A stretch of 64,000 nt of DNA, taken from contig VDFB02000003.1 in assembly GCA_007258455.2 (NCBI GenBank), positions 40,117,986 through 40,181,985 of the forward strand, read 5' to 3'. A program made the position numbers and the translations under genes. Positions within the stretch are counted from its first letter, which is position 1. The number at the start of each line of letters is the position of its first letter. The DNA comes from Sequoia sempervirens. Taxonomy: Eukaryota; Streptophyta; Pinopsida; Cupressales; Cupressaceae. Below the pieces are notes generated by a model, which worked only from the letters and a program-made list of their open reading frames with translations, was not told the DNA's origin and made no database searches. Shown here piece after piece: positions 22,261-33,319 of this stretch.

Positions 22261-23429
22261 GGGTAATTATAGGAACCAATTCTCCCATAATTGAGGTTAG
22301 AAAGTTAAGAATTTTGAGAATTTGATCAAATTTTTTTTAATTTTCAAAAACAAGCAAGTTAAGAAGTTAGAAAAATAGAGCACGTAAGCATAGGCTAGAA
22401 GTTTGAGAAAAAGTGTGCAACTAAAGTCTAAATTCTAACTTGCTTATTTTAAGGCAATTTCACAATTTATCTATCAATTCTTCATTTCTTTTGGTTGATC
22501 CAACTTGTTTTTTAGTTCCTTGGCCTACTAATCTGCTCATGAAACCATGTCTTTTGAAAGTATTTAATCTCATGAGTACATTGATAAATTCCTAACAGTG
22601 TCCAAAGCTTGTGAGCAAAAAACAAACATAATTTTTTATTAAATTAACACTTTTCTATGAAATTTTGCCAAATTGATAAAAATGCTATTATGAGAAAAAC
22701 ACAAAAATATAATTTCATTTTGGCTTAATTAAACCTTTAATTTAATAGTTTATATGATTCGATCATAAAACATTGAAACTTTAATATCTCAGAACCCAAG
22801 AGATGGATTGATGCAAAAAATGACCATATTCATCATGAGACATCATCATAATCATAGCCTTAAAATAGATTTACATGAAATTCCATGGTTTTTGAAATTT
22901 AATAATTTTCACAATTTTTGCCAATGCCCATAGTTAATTTCAAATACAAATGGAACAATGCATAAGCATTCTTCAATTTGGTAAGGGATATGGAGTTTGA
23001 CATCACTAAGCTTTTTCAATCAAGTGGGATTGTGATGTTTTTAGAAATGTTCAATAAACTATGCAAGCAAGATGCAAATCAACTACTTACGAAAAGGTTT
23101 TTGGATGATAACTTGACAATGTACAGATCAACCTAATAATAAGTTCAATGCAAAATTTTAAAAATTGAGCTAGTAAAAAATAAGGGTAGCAATTGGCTCT
23201 AATTGGGGACAAGGACTAAAAAGGACACAAGATGAACCCAAAATCTTTACAAACGATCAATGCCTTAATCATTGGGCAACAAAGTCAAGGGGAAACAACA
23301 TTTAAGAGATTTATCAAAAAGACTAGACATGAGCCAAAATGGGATAGATGACACAAAGGACACAAAGGAAAAATGAACACACATAAAAAATCTCCTACTT
23401 AACTTATGTACATGGTAGGTGCCCCTACC
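22261..23429. other. no gene; includes repeat shared with 33830-34090
   Basis: The first ~240 bases continue the segment shared with 33830-34090 (ATAGGAACCAATTCTCCCAT, AACTAAAGTC, CTAACTTGCTTA). This is the sequence upstream of the PPR pseudogene on its coding strand. From about 22500 to 23430 I see only AT-rich sequence with no supported frame. Confidence 0.6.
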
Positions 23430-25131
23430 TCAAACTTCTCTAGAATGATCAAGCAAACCCATGGACCGGCAAGGGAAATAGATGTCATGGAAAAATAATG
23501 GATGACAACCTTGAAGTACCTGTGCACTTAATTTTAACTTTGTTCCCTTCTCTTTAATCTTGACATTTTTGGTATGTACAACTTCCTTAGGTGCAAAAAC
23601 ATATCCAAACAAACATTTTTCATTGCAAATATCTAAATATGAAATCAAATTGACCTCCTCTTGCAAGTTATAGATCACTTCTTGTATGAGCTGAAGTATT
23701 GTAACTTTGATATTTTAATGCTCCTTTGACAATTTGGCTATGTTATCAGATGACTTGAATCTTCATTTCAATCAATGGATTAGTATAAAAGATATTTCCA
23801 AAGTAATAAATATCTTTATCCAATATATCAAAGCTAGGAATAGGAACATCATGAGACAAACCATCTTCTTGGATTTTTCTTGATTGGTCACCAATAATCT
23901 TTTGCTTCTTCAATGCTTGACAATATTTTTCTTTCAAATGTGATGTGATTTCAATTGGGCATTCTAAATAATGGTTCAAATTTGAATATGTTTTCCCATC
24001 AAGCTCAACTTGTATAAGGTGATTTTTATCTTCCACTCCTTTTTGAACTTGTATTCTACCTATGTCATCATGGTAACTTATAGAAGCTATTTTATTTTTG
24101 ATACATGCATGCTCTAATGAGTCCATGTAATGAGGATTATTTCTTGAAGATTGATACTTATGAGAAGAAATATATTTTGGATAAACATTCTATTAAATCT
24201 TTCATTTTTGAATTTTGATTGTGTGTGCCTTATAATAGAGATCCCTTTGGTCTCCTCTTCACATTTTTAATTCCCTTGACCACAACATATTTAATCAAGT
24301 TTGCATTCCTTTACAAGATGAGATTCTACCTTTATACAGTTGTCCTCTTCTTGTGAATGATATATTGTAACATGAATTTCTTTAGTTGGTTTGACCACCT
24401 CAAGGATAAAAGTTTATTTTGTTGTATGAATTTCCCCTAGGAGGGCTAATGACTATGAATAAGAATATGAGAAAATATTGCATTATAAAGAAAGTCATTT
24501 TCTAAATTTTTAGGATAATAAATAAGATCAAAGGTTTCATGAAGTTGAGCATACTTTTGAACCTCATTATACCAATCACATTTTTCACTTTGCCTATTTA
24601 ACTCTTCAATATGATTTGCAAGAGTTTCACTCATCTGCAAAAATAGTTTGTCATTATGTATTTCATCATCCTAAACATAGCATTCATTTCATTGATATTA
24701 CTAACATCTTTAGAATATAAGATTATCTCATGGATATTTTCCATAGATGTCATGTAATCATTTTCCAAAAATGGGACTTGATTTTATTTTAATACAACTA
24801 ACTCAGGAATTTTATTGCTTAATGATTGTGCAAAAGAATAAATGGATGAATCCATACCTTCAATTTCATCAATAGGTCTTTCCTCTTTGGTGATCAGTGG
24901 TGAAGGAATAAAGACATCTTCTATGAAAATAAAATCATCATATGAAGCATCAAGACAGTTTGAATGGCAATGAAAACTTCATGAGTTTCATCTTGAAGTG
25001 ATCTATCACCATATTTGTCTTTCAACTTGGGTTACATGCATGTTGAGAGGACTTTTGATGGCTCTTCTTCATGTTCTTTTCCTTCAATTTGTTCTAAGAT
25101 TTATTTTTCAATTGACTCACTAATTGAATGT
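23430..25131 (-). pseudogene. E2 internal reading frame, left part (unknown)
   Basis: A series of open pieces on the - strand (24640-24446, 24126-23746, 23678-23430) probably belongs to one decayed frame. The residues are mostly polar with Lys and Glu; pieces include HIEELNRQSEKCDWYNEV and LDGKTYSNLNHYLECPIEI. I recognise no gag or pol motif. The right part of the same frame appears to lie at 31506-31850, separated by the nested element E3: when E3 and one ATTTC copy are disregarded, both parts lie on the same strand and adjoin. It could be a non-autonomous element's private protein or a captured gene. Confidence 0.5.
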
Positions 25132-25136
25132 ATTTC

Positions 25137-25815
25137 TGAACCGTAAAGAAAATAGGTGGGGGGATGTGCCCACTATTCTCATTAGGTCATTCAATTATGT
25201 CTTGAGATCCAAATTGGATTGACTATCAACCCAAAGGGTGAGTCAATTCTGAACAAGGAAGGCCTAAGAGGGGTTCTTTTAGGCTTTAAAGGGTTCACCA
25301 TCAAGTAAAAGCTTGGAAAAAACAACTTAACATTCAACTCACAAAACCTAGTAATGCAAGCTAAATGATGAATGAAAATGATGAAATTATGCAACAAAAA
25401 GTTAGGATATGTGTACCTAGGAATTATAGAAATGTAATAAGGATTCTGGAAATGCAAAGAAGCTATCAAAATATGCCAGGTAGGACTAAGATTCCCTTAC
25501 TGTCTTATTAGTCTCATTATTGTTTTTTGGGGAAGATGTGAAACCTTCGAATGTCAGAACAAGATCCAAAAGAATCTCTGCAAAATTCCAATTGGAGGAT
25601 TAAGATTCCCTTACTTCTATCTTAGTCTTGATCTAAATTTTTGGAATCTCTGAATGTGGTCCTGAGGCTTGATGTTTGCACTTCCTTCTCAAATTTCAGG
25701 TCCTAAAACTTCTAGATCTAGCCTATAGGTTAGTTTCTGTGAAGATGACAACTTTGCAATGCAACTTTGCAACTTTTCACTTCAAGTGATCTTATGCTTT
25801 TCAACCTAAATATCA
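25137..25815 (-). repeat. E3 left LTR, truncated
   Basis: It matches 29907-30580 closely, sharing GAAAATAGGTGGGG, CCAAATTGGATTGACTATCA, CAAAAGCTTGGAAAA-type and TGGTCCTGAGGCTTGATG-type blocks. Similarity stops near 25815, so only about 680 bp of the ~1585-bp LTR remain. The rest was replaced by sequence that I could not assign. Confidence 0.85.
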
Positions 25816-26278
25816 TGCTCTCAAAGGATATCAAACCCAATGACACCACCAAGAAAGGAACGCATCGTAGGAAGAAAGAAAATTGCACAATGAAACATGA
25901 GTGTCGATGTATGCCCCCACTTTAAAGCGGTTGCTAACACCATTGTTGTGAGCAATTTCTTTAAAGTAGAAGGAGACATGAGAGCTTATTCGGAAAGCCC
26001 TATGCCAAGTCATATGTTTCCAATAAGCTATGTCATGAGAAGGGAAGGGATTTCCCCCAAAATGTATAACTTGTTATGTCACATATGAGCCAACTTAAGG
26101 CATGTCATCCACATCCCAAGCTTGCTCAAGTATATATACATGAAAGGTGGTCAACTAGCCAAAAGAGACAACAAGTGACATATGAGGACAAGGCTTCCTA
26201 ACCCCTTGCCCCAACTTATTGCAGGACAAGGATGAACCAAAATGATTGATGAGAAACATGTTAGAGTGAAAATCAATA

Positions 26279-26479
26279 TCAATTAGAGGAATTAGGTGCC
26301 CCCACATAAGGAAGAGCACCAAACTCCTTAAGATTTTGGATTTTACTACTCAAAGCCTTACATTCATTAGTAGAATGACCATGAACTATATGATATGCAC
26401 AAAATGAATTCTTGTAGTAAAATTTCTTTTGTGTTCTTGGAGGGAAGGATATCAAATGATCTTGGAGGAGTCTCGACAA
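26279..26479 (-). pseudogene. gag-type Cys-His fragment in E3
   Basis: The - strand frame contains KNSFCAYHIVHGHSTNECKA, the C-x2-H-x4-GH-x3-C motif found at the C-terminal end of plant Tat-type gag proteins. It is followed by LSSKIQNLKEFG, typical of the segment after that motif. In intact elements this segment precedes the protease, but here it lies downstream of the protease and G-patch on the same strand, so the internal order of E3 is abnormal. A rearrangement or a fragment from another element is likely. Confidence 0.75.
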
Positions 26480-26750
26480 AATACCTTAGTGATCAAAAGT
26501 GGAAAATGGTTCTTTATTTTGCAACAATGATATCTCTTGCTTAGTACAGGATGTCATACTTACAAAAAACACTTTATCTATTGCAAGAGTTTGTAATCTT
26601 CTTTAAAGGAAGGTTTAAAATCTAAAAAAATCAAATCATTGGTGTTTTACATGATGACATTAATTTTAAGCGAGGACTTCTCTGTTTCTTTCAAATGATA
26701 ACAATAAAGGCCACTAGTGTCTATCAATTCAAGATGCACTATTGTTAAGG

Positions 26751-27074
26751 TCAGGTTAGAGGAATCTTTTGTGAGAGTGTTGATGAAGGCTTATTTATTT
26801 CTATCAAAGGACAATAACTAAGACCACTAGTCTTTTCTTGCAATTGAGGCTCTATAGCGACACAGATACCTTGTTCTCTAGCACCACATCCTTTTCCACT
26901 ATAACCAGCTTGTTTCATCATTTCATAACCTTTTCCATAAATTTTATTCATCTCTTTTGAATTCGGTGGTTGTTGACAGTCAGTTTCATTGAAGTTTTTT
27001 GTATATTTTTCTTTTTCTTCTAAAGTGGTTAAGGTGGATGCTTTCAAAGGGTCGTTCGAATTTTGTGTTGACAT
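26751..27074 (-). pseudogene. E3 G-patch domain
   Basis: This 107-codon frame contains YEMMKQAGYSGKGCGAREQG, followed by a variable stretch and SGLSY. It fits the G-patch consensus: hydrophobic start, GY-x-G-x-G core, EQGI-like turn and a closing GL-Y. The preceding part is Lys/Asn-rich. It follows the protease on the same strand, as in E1. Function in the element is unknown; by analogy with betaretroviral protease G-patches it may have bound nucleic acid or RT. Confidence 0.82.
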
Positions 27075-27083
27075 TACCGCTTT

Positions 27084-27923
27084 TTATTTTCCTTTTTCAA
27101 AGTCTTTCTTTATGATCTTGTATTCACCCATGAATGTAGGTTCGAATTCTAAGGAACCCCAATCATTTTCTAATAGCCTCGTGACTTCCTTAATGTGTTT
27201 TTCTTTGTCTTTTTGTTGCATGGGTTCCACTTGTTTATTTGGTCTTAATGTTACCAAAGGATTCTCCTTGTTTTTCTCAATGTTCAAACAACTATTTGGG
27301 TCAGGGTCAGCTTCGAGTGTGTACATGTTGTTGTTGTAGACACACTTCATTTTATGATGAAGAGTAGAAGGCACCCCATTCATTTCATGAATCCACTATC
27401 TACCTAAAAGGATATTGTATGAAAGATCGTGAGGCATAACATGGATCAATGTTTCTAATGTGGTCTTTCCATCTATAATAGTTAAAGTGATCACACCAAG
27501 CAGTTGTTTTTTGATATTGTCAAATCCCTTAATAGATAAAGAGTCAGGTTGAATTTTTTATTTATCGAGGCCAAGCCTATCCAAAAGGGTCACACTACAC
27601 ACATTAAGGGCTAAGCCATTGTCAACAAGGGTTCGCTTTATCCCTGCACTTTTATATTGAGATATTATTATGAAAGTTTTGTGTTGTTTGTGCACTTCCA
27701 AAGGAGGGAGCTCGCTTTGGTGGAAAATAATGTTAGCATTTATTCCTTGAATTAGGGTTGCTATGTCATTCAGGTTTGCACTAGAGGGAACCCCAACCTG
27801 TAGCAAGGTTTTTTGAAGCATAGTGTGATAATTAGGAAAATTATAAATTAGATCCCACAAGGATATCTTTGCAAGAGTATTCTTAAGTTGTTCAACAAGA
27901 TCATACTCCTTCCCACTATGCAA
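27084..27923 (-). pseudogene. E3 aspartic protease
   Basis: The first piece (27923-27558) ends with IKRTLVDNGLALNVCSVTLL, where LVDNG carries the catalytic Asp and matches the VLIDGGAxLNV motif with two changes. A middle stretch is broken. The second piece (27383-27084) opens with MNGVPSTLHHKMKCVYNN, corresponding to the WIH...VPSTLHQ-LKF block downstream of the active site; the preceding WIHE is readable after a stop. A Lys/Glu-rich tail leads to the G-patch frame. It has the same architecture as the E1 protease region but is clearly a different family. Confidence 0.85.
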
Positions 27924-28033
27924 AGTTAAACAAGGAGCACTAGGAAAAATGGGATTAGGTAAAGGAAGGGATGTTGATTTTTTTTTCTTGGTTGTGGGTT
28001 GTTCCTAGTGTTGTATGTATGAGTAATAGTATT

Positions 28034-28599
28034 TTAACTCAATTGTTGTGAAACATTGTTCATAGGTGGTTCAAGGATAAGGATGGGTTTCTTTTGAACT
28101 TGTGGTTTTTGAGAAGGCGGATAAATGATAAGTTTAGGTTTGGGAGAGTAATTCAAGGGGTATCTAATGTGTATAACCTCAGAAGACTTATCCTTATTTT
28201 CATGATCTCTTAGTGAAGGGGAGTCTAATGTCACTTCATCATCTTCATCTAAGGAATTACTATTGTCAATGTTCTCATTTTCTTCCATCATTATATCTTC
28301 CCTAGTAGGAGAGTTTTTAGGAGAACTACAACCAAATGTTCTTCACATTTAAGGATTGGTTCTTCTAAGATGGCTTCATTGAATGTAAGGGAGTTATCAA
28401 TGGTTGAATTGTATTGTTCATCAATGATGTTGTCTTGTTCCATAATGTTTTCCCTAGAGGAAGAAAGACACATAAGATTCTCATGACCTTCATCAATTAA
28501 AGTATCTTCTTCACAACTAGGAGCGATACTAAGAGAAGAACAAGTATGATTTTCATGATAATTTATGGTTTTATTCCTTTGTTCCATAATGTCTTCCAA
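28034..28599 (-). pseudogene. E3 acidic frames upstream of protease
   Basis: Two adjoining open pieces (28599-28291 and 28291-28034, in different frames) are rich in Glu, Asp and Asn, with internal similarity such as MEQRNK and MEQDN, and CSSLSIAPSCEEDTL with CLSSSREN. They lie where gag would be expected, but show no capsid or zinc motif. Possibly a rapidly evolving N-terminal gag region; low certainty. Confidence 0.45.
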
Positions 28600-28857
28600 A
28601 ATAGGATAGGTAGGGGAAGGATCTTAAAGAGGGTCATCAATGTCTTGTCCACTAAGAGAGGTAGAAGGAGAGAAACAACTAGGACACTCGAAACTCTCAT
28701 TGATTGGTTCTTCTAACACCAAAATATCTTCTTCACAAATAGGAGAGATATTAGGAGAAGAACAATATGATCATTAGGATTGTCCAAGGGTGTATTCTCT
28801 TTCACTAAAACACTCTCATAGGGAGGGGATATGAACTTTTTCTTAGCATGCCTAGAA

Positions 28858-29125
28858 AGGTAAGGGACTAACATTGTTTGAATAAAAATGAAAAGTGATT
28901 CTAACCATCCTATGCAATGCTTTAAGAATGTAAACAATGTATATCCAAAGATGCAAAACACATTTATCGAATGTATGCAAAACTTTAAGAATGAAAACAA
29001 TGTATATGCAAAAATGAAAAGCACTTTTATCAAACTTATGCAAAGTTTTATGAATGTAAAGATTGTATATGCAAAAGTGAAAAGTAATTTTATCCATATT
29101 ATGCAAAGTTTTAGAAGTGAAAGAA
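28858..29125. repeat. 63-bp tandem repeat, about 4 copies
   Basis: TTTAAGAATG-like words start at 28921, 28984, 29047 and 29110, an exact 63-bp period, with units containing GTATATGCAAAA and TTTTATC. Because 63 is divisible by 3, each frame encodes a 21-residue repeat. The - strand reads as hydrophobic Phe/Ile/Leu-rich repeats, and the + strand reads Lys/Asn/Met-rich ones. I treat it as a leader minisatellite of E3, not a gene. Confidence 0.85.
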
Positions 29126-29709
29126 TTTTCAGATCTAAGGATTCCCGTAATTGAAATGATTTTGAAATACACTTGAAATGAAAGAAATTGAAATAACAAC
29201 AATTTTGCAAATTGTAACAGAAAACTAAAAGCAACAAACAGAAGCACAAAAAAGCAATTTTAAACCATGAAAACTACAAAGTCAAAGTCTACAAGGACTA
29301 AGATGCCAGTAAGGGCATCTTGGTCCTATTGGTGAGATTTGAAGTTCCAAAAAGTAAAACAAAAAGAAAGTAGTATAGATAGGGTTTTAAACCAGAAACC
29401 CACAAAGGGACTAAAACACCAAGAAGGGCGTTTTAGTCTTAGCATAGGTTTTTCTCAAAAAAATAGCAAAGTCTGAGTTGATAACAATGTTCCTAAGTTG
29501 CCTACTCAGGGACCTGATGTTTAGAAACAAAAAAATATGTAAATGAATGCAAGAAAAAGTGACTAATGACAAGCAATTGAATGCAAAGTTGAATGCAATT
29601 TTTTCAAATTTGAATGCAATAACAATGTTCCTAAATGCAATTAGGATGATTGACAATGCACTTTTTCAATTTTGCAATGAGATAAATTGATGCAAGAAAG
29701 AAAAAATGC

Positions 29710-29815
29710 AACCTATATGCACTTTCACTAATGAAAATGTGAGAAACCCTAGATGCACTTTCACTAATGCAAGATGCAAGAAACCCTAGATATACTTTCA
29801 CTAATGCAAGATACA
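29710..29815. repeat. ~37-bp tandem repeat, 3 copies
   Basis: ACTTTCACTAATG occurs near 29721, 29757 and 29794, with AGAAACCCTAGAT between copies, a period of about 36-37 bp. It lies in the E3 leader just inside the right LTR. Confidence 0.8.
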
Positions 29816-29888
29816 ATGCAAGAATGAATGCAACCTAGATCTAAGAATTTTAATGAACTCCAAATCAGAAAATGAATGCTATAAAAAG

Positions 29889-29903
29889 AAGTCAAGTTCA
29901 CCA
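29889..29903 (-). other. possible E3 primer-binding site
   Basis: On the - strand, TGGTGAACTTGACTTC begins three bases after the end of the right LTR. The position and leading TGG fit a primer-binding site. I cannot match the remainder to a specific tRNA with confidence. Confidence 0.5.
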
Positions 29904-29906
29904 AAA

Positions 29907-31491
29907 TGAACTATAAGGAAAATAGGTGGGGAGATGTGCCCACTATTCTCGTTAGGTCATCAATTATGTCCTAGGATCCAAATTGGATTGACTATCAACC
30001 CAAAGGGTGAGTCAATTCTCAACAAGTGAGGCCTAGGAGGGGTTCTTTAAGGCTTTGAAGGGTTCACCACCAAGCAAAAGCTTGGAAAATACAACTTAAA
30101 ACTCAACTCACAAAACCTAGTAATGTAGCCTAAAGGATGAATGCAAATGATGAAATTATGCAATAGCAAGTTAGGGTATGTGTACCTAGGAAGTATGGAA
30201 ATGTAATAAGGATTCTAGAAATGAAAAGAAGCTATCAAAATATTGCAAGGAGGACTAAGACACCCTTATTGTCTTATTAGTCCCGCTATTATTTTTTGGG
30301 GCTAATGCAAAATCTTTGAATGTCGGAATAGGATCCAAAAGAATCTTTGCAAAATTCCACTAGAAGGACTAAGACACCCTTACTACCATCTTAGTCGCTA
30401 TCTAAATTTTTGGAATCTTTGAATGTGGTCCTAAGGCTTGATGTATGCACTTCCTTCTTCTTAGATCTCAAGTCCTAAAACTTCTAGATTTGGCTTGTAG
30501 GTGAGTTTCTGTGAAGATGAAAACTTTGCAATGCAACTTTGTAACTTTGCACTTCAAGTGATCTTCAAGTCTTCAACCTAAATCTGCAATCACAAACACA
30601 CAAGAGAGGGAAAACTTGTTGATTGTTAGTAAATGGGGGTTTTCCTTAGTCAAACCCCTTGTTGGTAATTAAACCTTGAAATGAAATAGAATAATGAAAG
30701 GAAATGATGAATGAACAAAGTGTTGTGTTGCAACTCACCAAACCCTTGTAATAAGATGCTACAAATATGATTGAAATGGCTGCAATAGATGTGGTTCTTG
30801 ACTCTTGCTTGAATGATAAACCCTACATCACAATTGTTAGCACAATAACAAAATTGATGCCATGATATCCTTGATATGATACTTGAATCTTGATGATGGC
30901 TCCAAATTCTTGATGAATTGATCTTGAATGCTCGAATACTTGAATGCTTGGATGCTTAGAGTGCTTGGATTGCTTAGATTGCTTAGATATATGAAAATGA
31001 GAGAAAGGAACCTTGTATTTATACTTACCCATGCTTAATATCCTAAAATTATACCACAACAAGCCAACATATGAATTTATTAATTAAAGGAGGCTAAATC
31101 CTACCAGAATTTGAAATTAAATCCCAAAAATAACCTAGGGGGACTAAAATTCCCTAGGTGGCATCTTAGTCTCGAGGCATGAAACTTGGGGCATAGACTC
31201 AAAAAAGGGGCCTATTTAAGATGCCATTTAAATCAAGGTCCCAAGACCTTTGGGGGGTAAAGATTCCCTAGGTGGTGTCTTAGTCTCAACCCAAAAATCA
31301 AGGAAACATAGCTGGAATCATTTAATTATCATTTATCCATTGATGTTTGTCAGGAGTAGCCATAAAAAGATATAGTTTATTAGGCTTGTGGATTTAAAAG
31401 AATACCAATTAAGACATAAATAGGGATAAATAAATCAAGCCAGGCCCAAACAAGTGTTAAAATGCAAGGGTATGCATTTTCCTATACTACA
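29907..31491 (-). repeat. E3 right LTR (5' LTR)
   Basis: It starts TGAACTATAAGG and ends CTATACTACA on the + strand, about 1585 bp. Its left 670 bp match the truncated left LTR. On the - strand a TATA-like TATAAATACAAGG lies near 31011-31024. It contains four copies of a GGACTAAGA...TCTTAGTC stem-loop word (see findings). The flanking ATTTC duplication fixes the outer end. Confidence 0.85.
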
Positions 31492-31505
31492 ATTTCAATA
31501 CAATT

Positions 31506-31850
31506 TTATTTTTCTATCTCCAACACTTCTTTCCAATCTTCCTTAAGTGAGCATGTGCTTTTATGGGTAGATATCATAATCTCTTCTTCTTTGACACAAG
31601 CATGGCTTGGTGAATTATTTTTAACAGATTGATTGCAATGCATTTCATCAAACAAATGTTCATCTTCAAGAAAAAAATTATCCTCTACATTACTATCTTC
31701 ATTGTATTGAGAATATTTTTCAGTAGTGGGTTCCACTTGAGGAACAAGAGATTGAAGAAAAGAAGTCTCCTCATTCTTTTGTTCAATATTTTGAAACATC
31801 TAAAGTAAATAACGATGTATTTTTTAGGACCAAGTTGCAAGCCATTATAG
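31506..31850 (-). pseudogene. E2 internal reading frame, right part (unknown)
   Basis: An open 97-codon piece (31799-31506) that is acidic and polar, with EEEIMISTHK and KEDWKEVLEIEK near its end. Similar acidic and Glu-rich short frames continue rightwards to the primer-binding site. It ends a few bases before the E3 insertion point, and the frame appears to resume at 25131 on the other side. No family is recognised. Confidence 0.45.
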
Positions 31851-32330
31851 AAGGTTTTCAAAATTGAATTTTCTTCAGGTTATCAAGATTATAATTTCAT
31901 TAAGTAACAGACATAAGAGAAGGACCATTTTCCTCATCATCTATATTATTCATTGTTGTTTCAAGTAAATGATCATGAGAAAGAAAATAAGTCTCTTTTC
32001 TATATTTTTCTTCAATATTTTGTAAATTTTGAAGAAAAGAGGGATGAATTTATTAGAAACCAGTTGCATGCCACTGTAGAAGCTCTTTAAGAATTAATTT
32101 TTTTTGGGCTCATCAAGAACATTTTTTTGAGATGAGTACATCAACAAATGAAAATATTCATTATCACTGTCATTATCACTATTTGATTCAAGTAACTACA
32201 AGTTATGTCTCTAAATTCCTTTATAAAAAACCATTATTCTAAGTATAACTTCCAAATAGAGTCACCAACCTTCATTCTATGGAAGGTACCTTTAGATTTC
32301 CAAGGAAAAAATGCACTAACACTTTGATTC

Positions 32331-32347
32331 TTTCCCCAGTATCGCCA
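32331..32347 (-). other. E2 primer-binding site
   Basis: On the - strand TGGCGATACTGGGGAAAG follows the LTR end after six bases. The TGGCGA...CTGGGGA form resembles the primer-binding site of plant Ogre/Tat elements (TGGCGACTC-CTGGGGA type). It fixes the right LTR as the 5' LTR and the element as - strand. Confidence 0.72.
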
Positions 32348-32353
32348 AAAATA

Positions 32354-33318
32354 TGTTGGTAAACATATAAATGTCACTACAATTTTCAAAGTGACTCGCT
32401 CAATGGGAAGTGACAAATGTTGCAACAGTTGGATAAGTTCTATAGTACCAACTTTCCTTTGGGTTTGAGAGGGGAACTCCCTCATAGAATAGGGTTTTTA
32501 GGTTTTTGTGTAATTTTAACTAGAAATTACATAAAGGAAAAGGGAAAAAAACTAAAGTAAATTGAATAACATAAACCCTAGTAACAACCATATGAATACC
32601 AACTAGGACTTCATAAGATATGACAAATTATAAAGGGGTTTCACCATAAAGCATGTTTTGATGAGCAATGATAATGAAAGAAGTGTAACAAATATGAACA
32701 CACGAGGAGACAAGTTTCTTCAACACATTCAAACCAAGATAATAACATATGAGTGTGCTCATTACATCAATTGTGTGATTTATCTATGATTCAATAGATA
32801 ACAGATGATTTCCACAAAGGAAAAAAGGATTACCAATTTGACATATGAAAAACCATTAATAATAATTCATAAATTTGTCTAGGACATACAAGCCAAATGC
32901 ATTATGTATTATCTTTTTGAAATTAAACAAATTATAAAAATCCTTAGGTACAGTGTTAAACCAAAATTATTTATACAATTTCTCCAAAAATTTCTCAAAA
33001 TTTTCCCTGTATCAAAGTCCCCCACCCCTTTTTATAATACAAATAACCTCATATTTATAGGCTTCCTTCAATAACTATCTTCTAACTAACTTATAACCAC
33101 TTCCTAACTAAGTTTTGAAACATAATGGTTATGAAAATAATGAACCTTATTTGGTTACATTTTACATCACTTTTCTGGAAATAAGGATCATTTTCTAACT
33201 TCTAGTACAATAAGTGACAATCACTTTTACAAAAGGACAAATAGAAAGCTATAAATTTCAAGTTATTCATTTGATTGAATTACGCACTATGTCTTCTTTG
33301 CAATCAATGAATTATCTA
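32354..33318 (-). repeat. E2 right LTR (5' LTR)
   Basis: It begins TGTTGGTAAACA on the + strand and ends near GAATTATCTA, about 965 bp. It matches the left LTR at 17005-17916 through most of its length. The right side runs directly into sequence duplicated from the PPR pseudogene region. Confidence 0.82.
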
Positions 33319-33319
33319 A

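Larger units (their letters stand above)
25137..31491 (-). mobile_element. E3: nested Ty3/gypsy element with perfect target duplication
   Basis: The left boundary is TGAACCGTAAAG at 25137 and the right boundary is CTATACTACA ending at 31491. The base string ATTTC lies outside each end (25132-25136 and 31492-31496), a perfect 5-bp target duplication. The left LTR is truncated and the right LTR is full. Reading leftwards the interior has a leader with tandem repeats, acidic frames, protease, a G-patch and a gag-like Cys-His segment. RT, RNase H and integrase are missing, so the left half has been deleted or rearranged. It inserted into the E2 interior. Confidence 0.85.
17005..33318 (-). mobile_element. 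E2: LTR-bracketed region with captured gene fragments
   Basis: Two related LTRs in the same orientation bound this region: 17005-17916 and 32354-33318. The right one has a primer-binding site at its inner edge (32331-32347), so the element would be on the - strand with its 5' LTR at the right. Inside are an unrecognised decayed frame interrupted by the nested element E3, plus NRT2 and PPR pseudogene pieces near the 3' LTR. I could not find a clean target duplication: CTAAT precedes the left LTR and CTAAA follows GAATTAT at the right, matching 4 of 5 and only with one choice of end. The region may therefore be one element with captured genes, or two separate LTR insertions. Confidence 0.6.
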
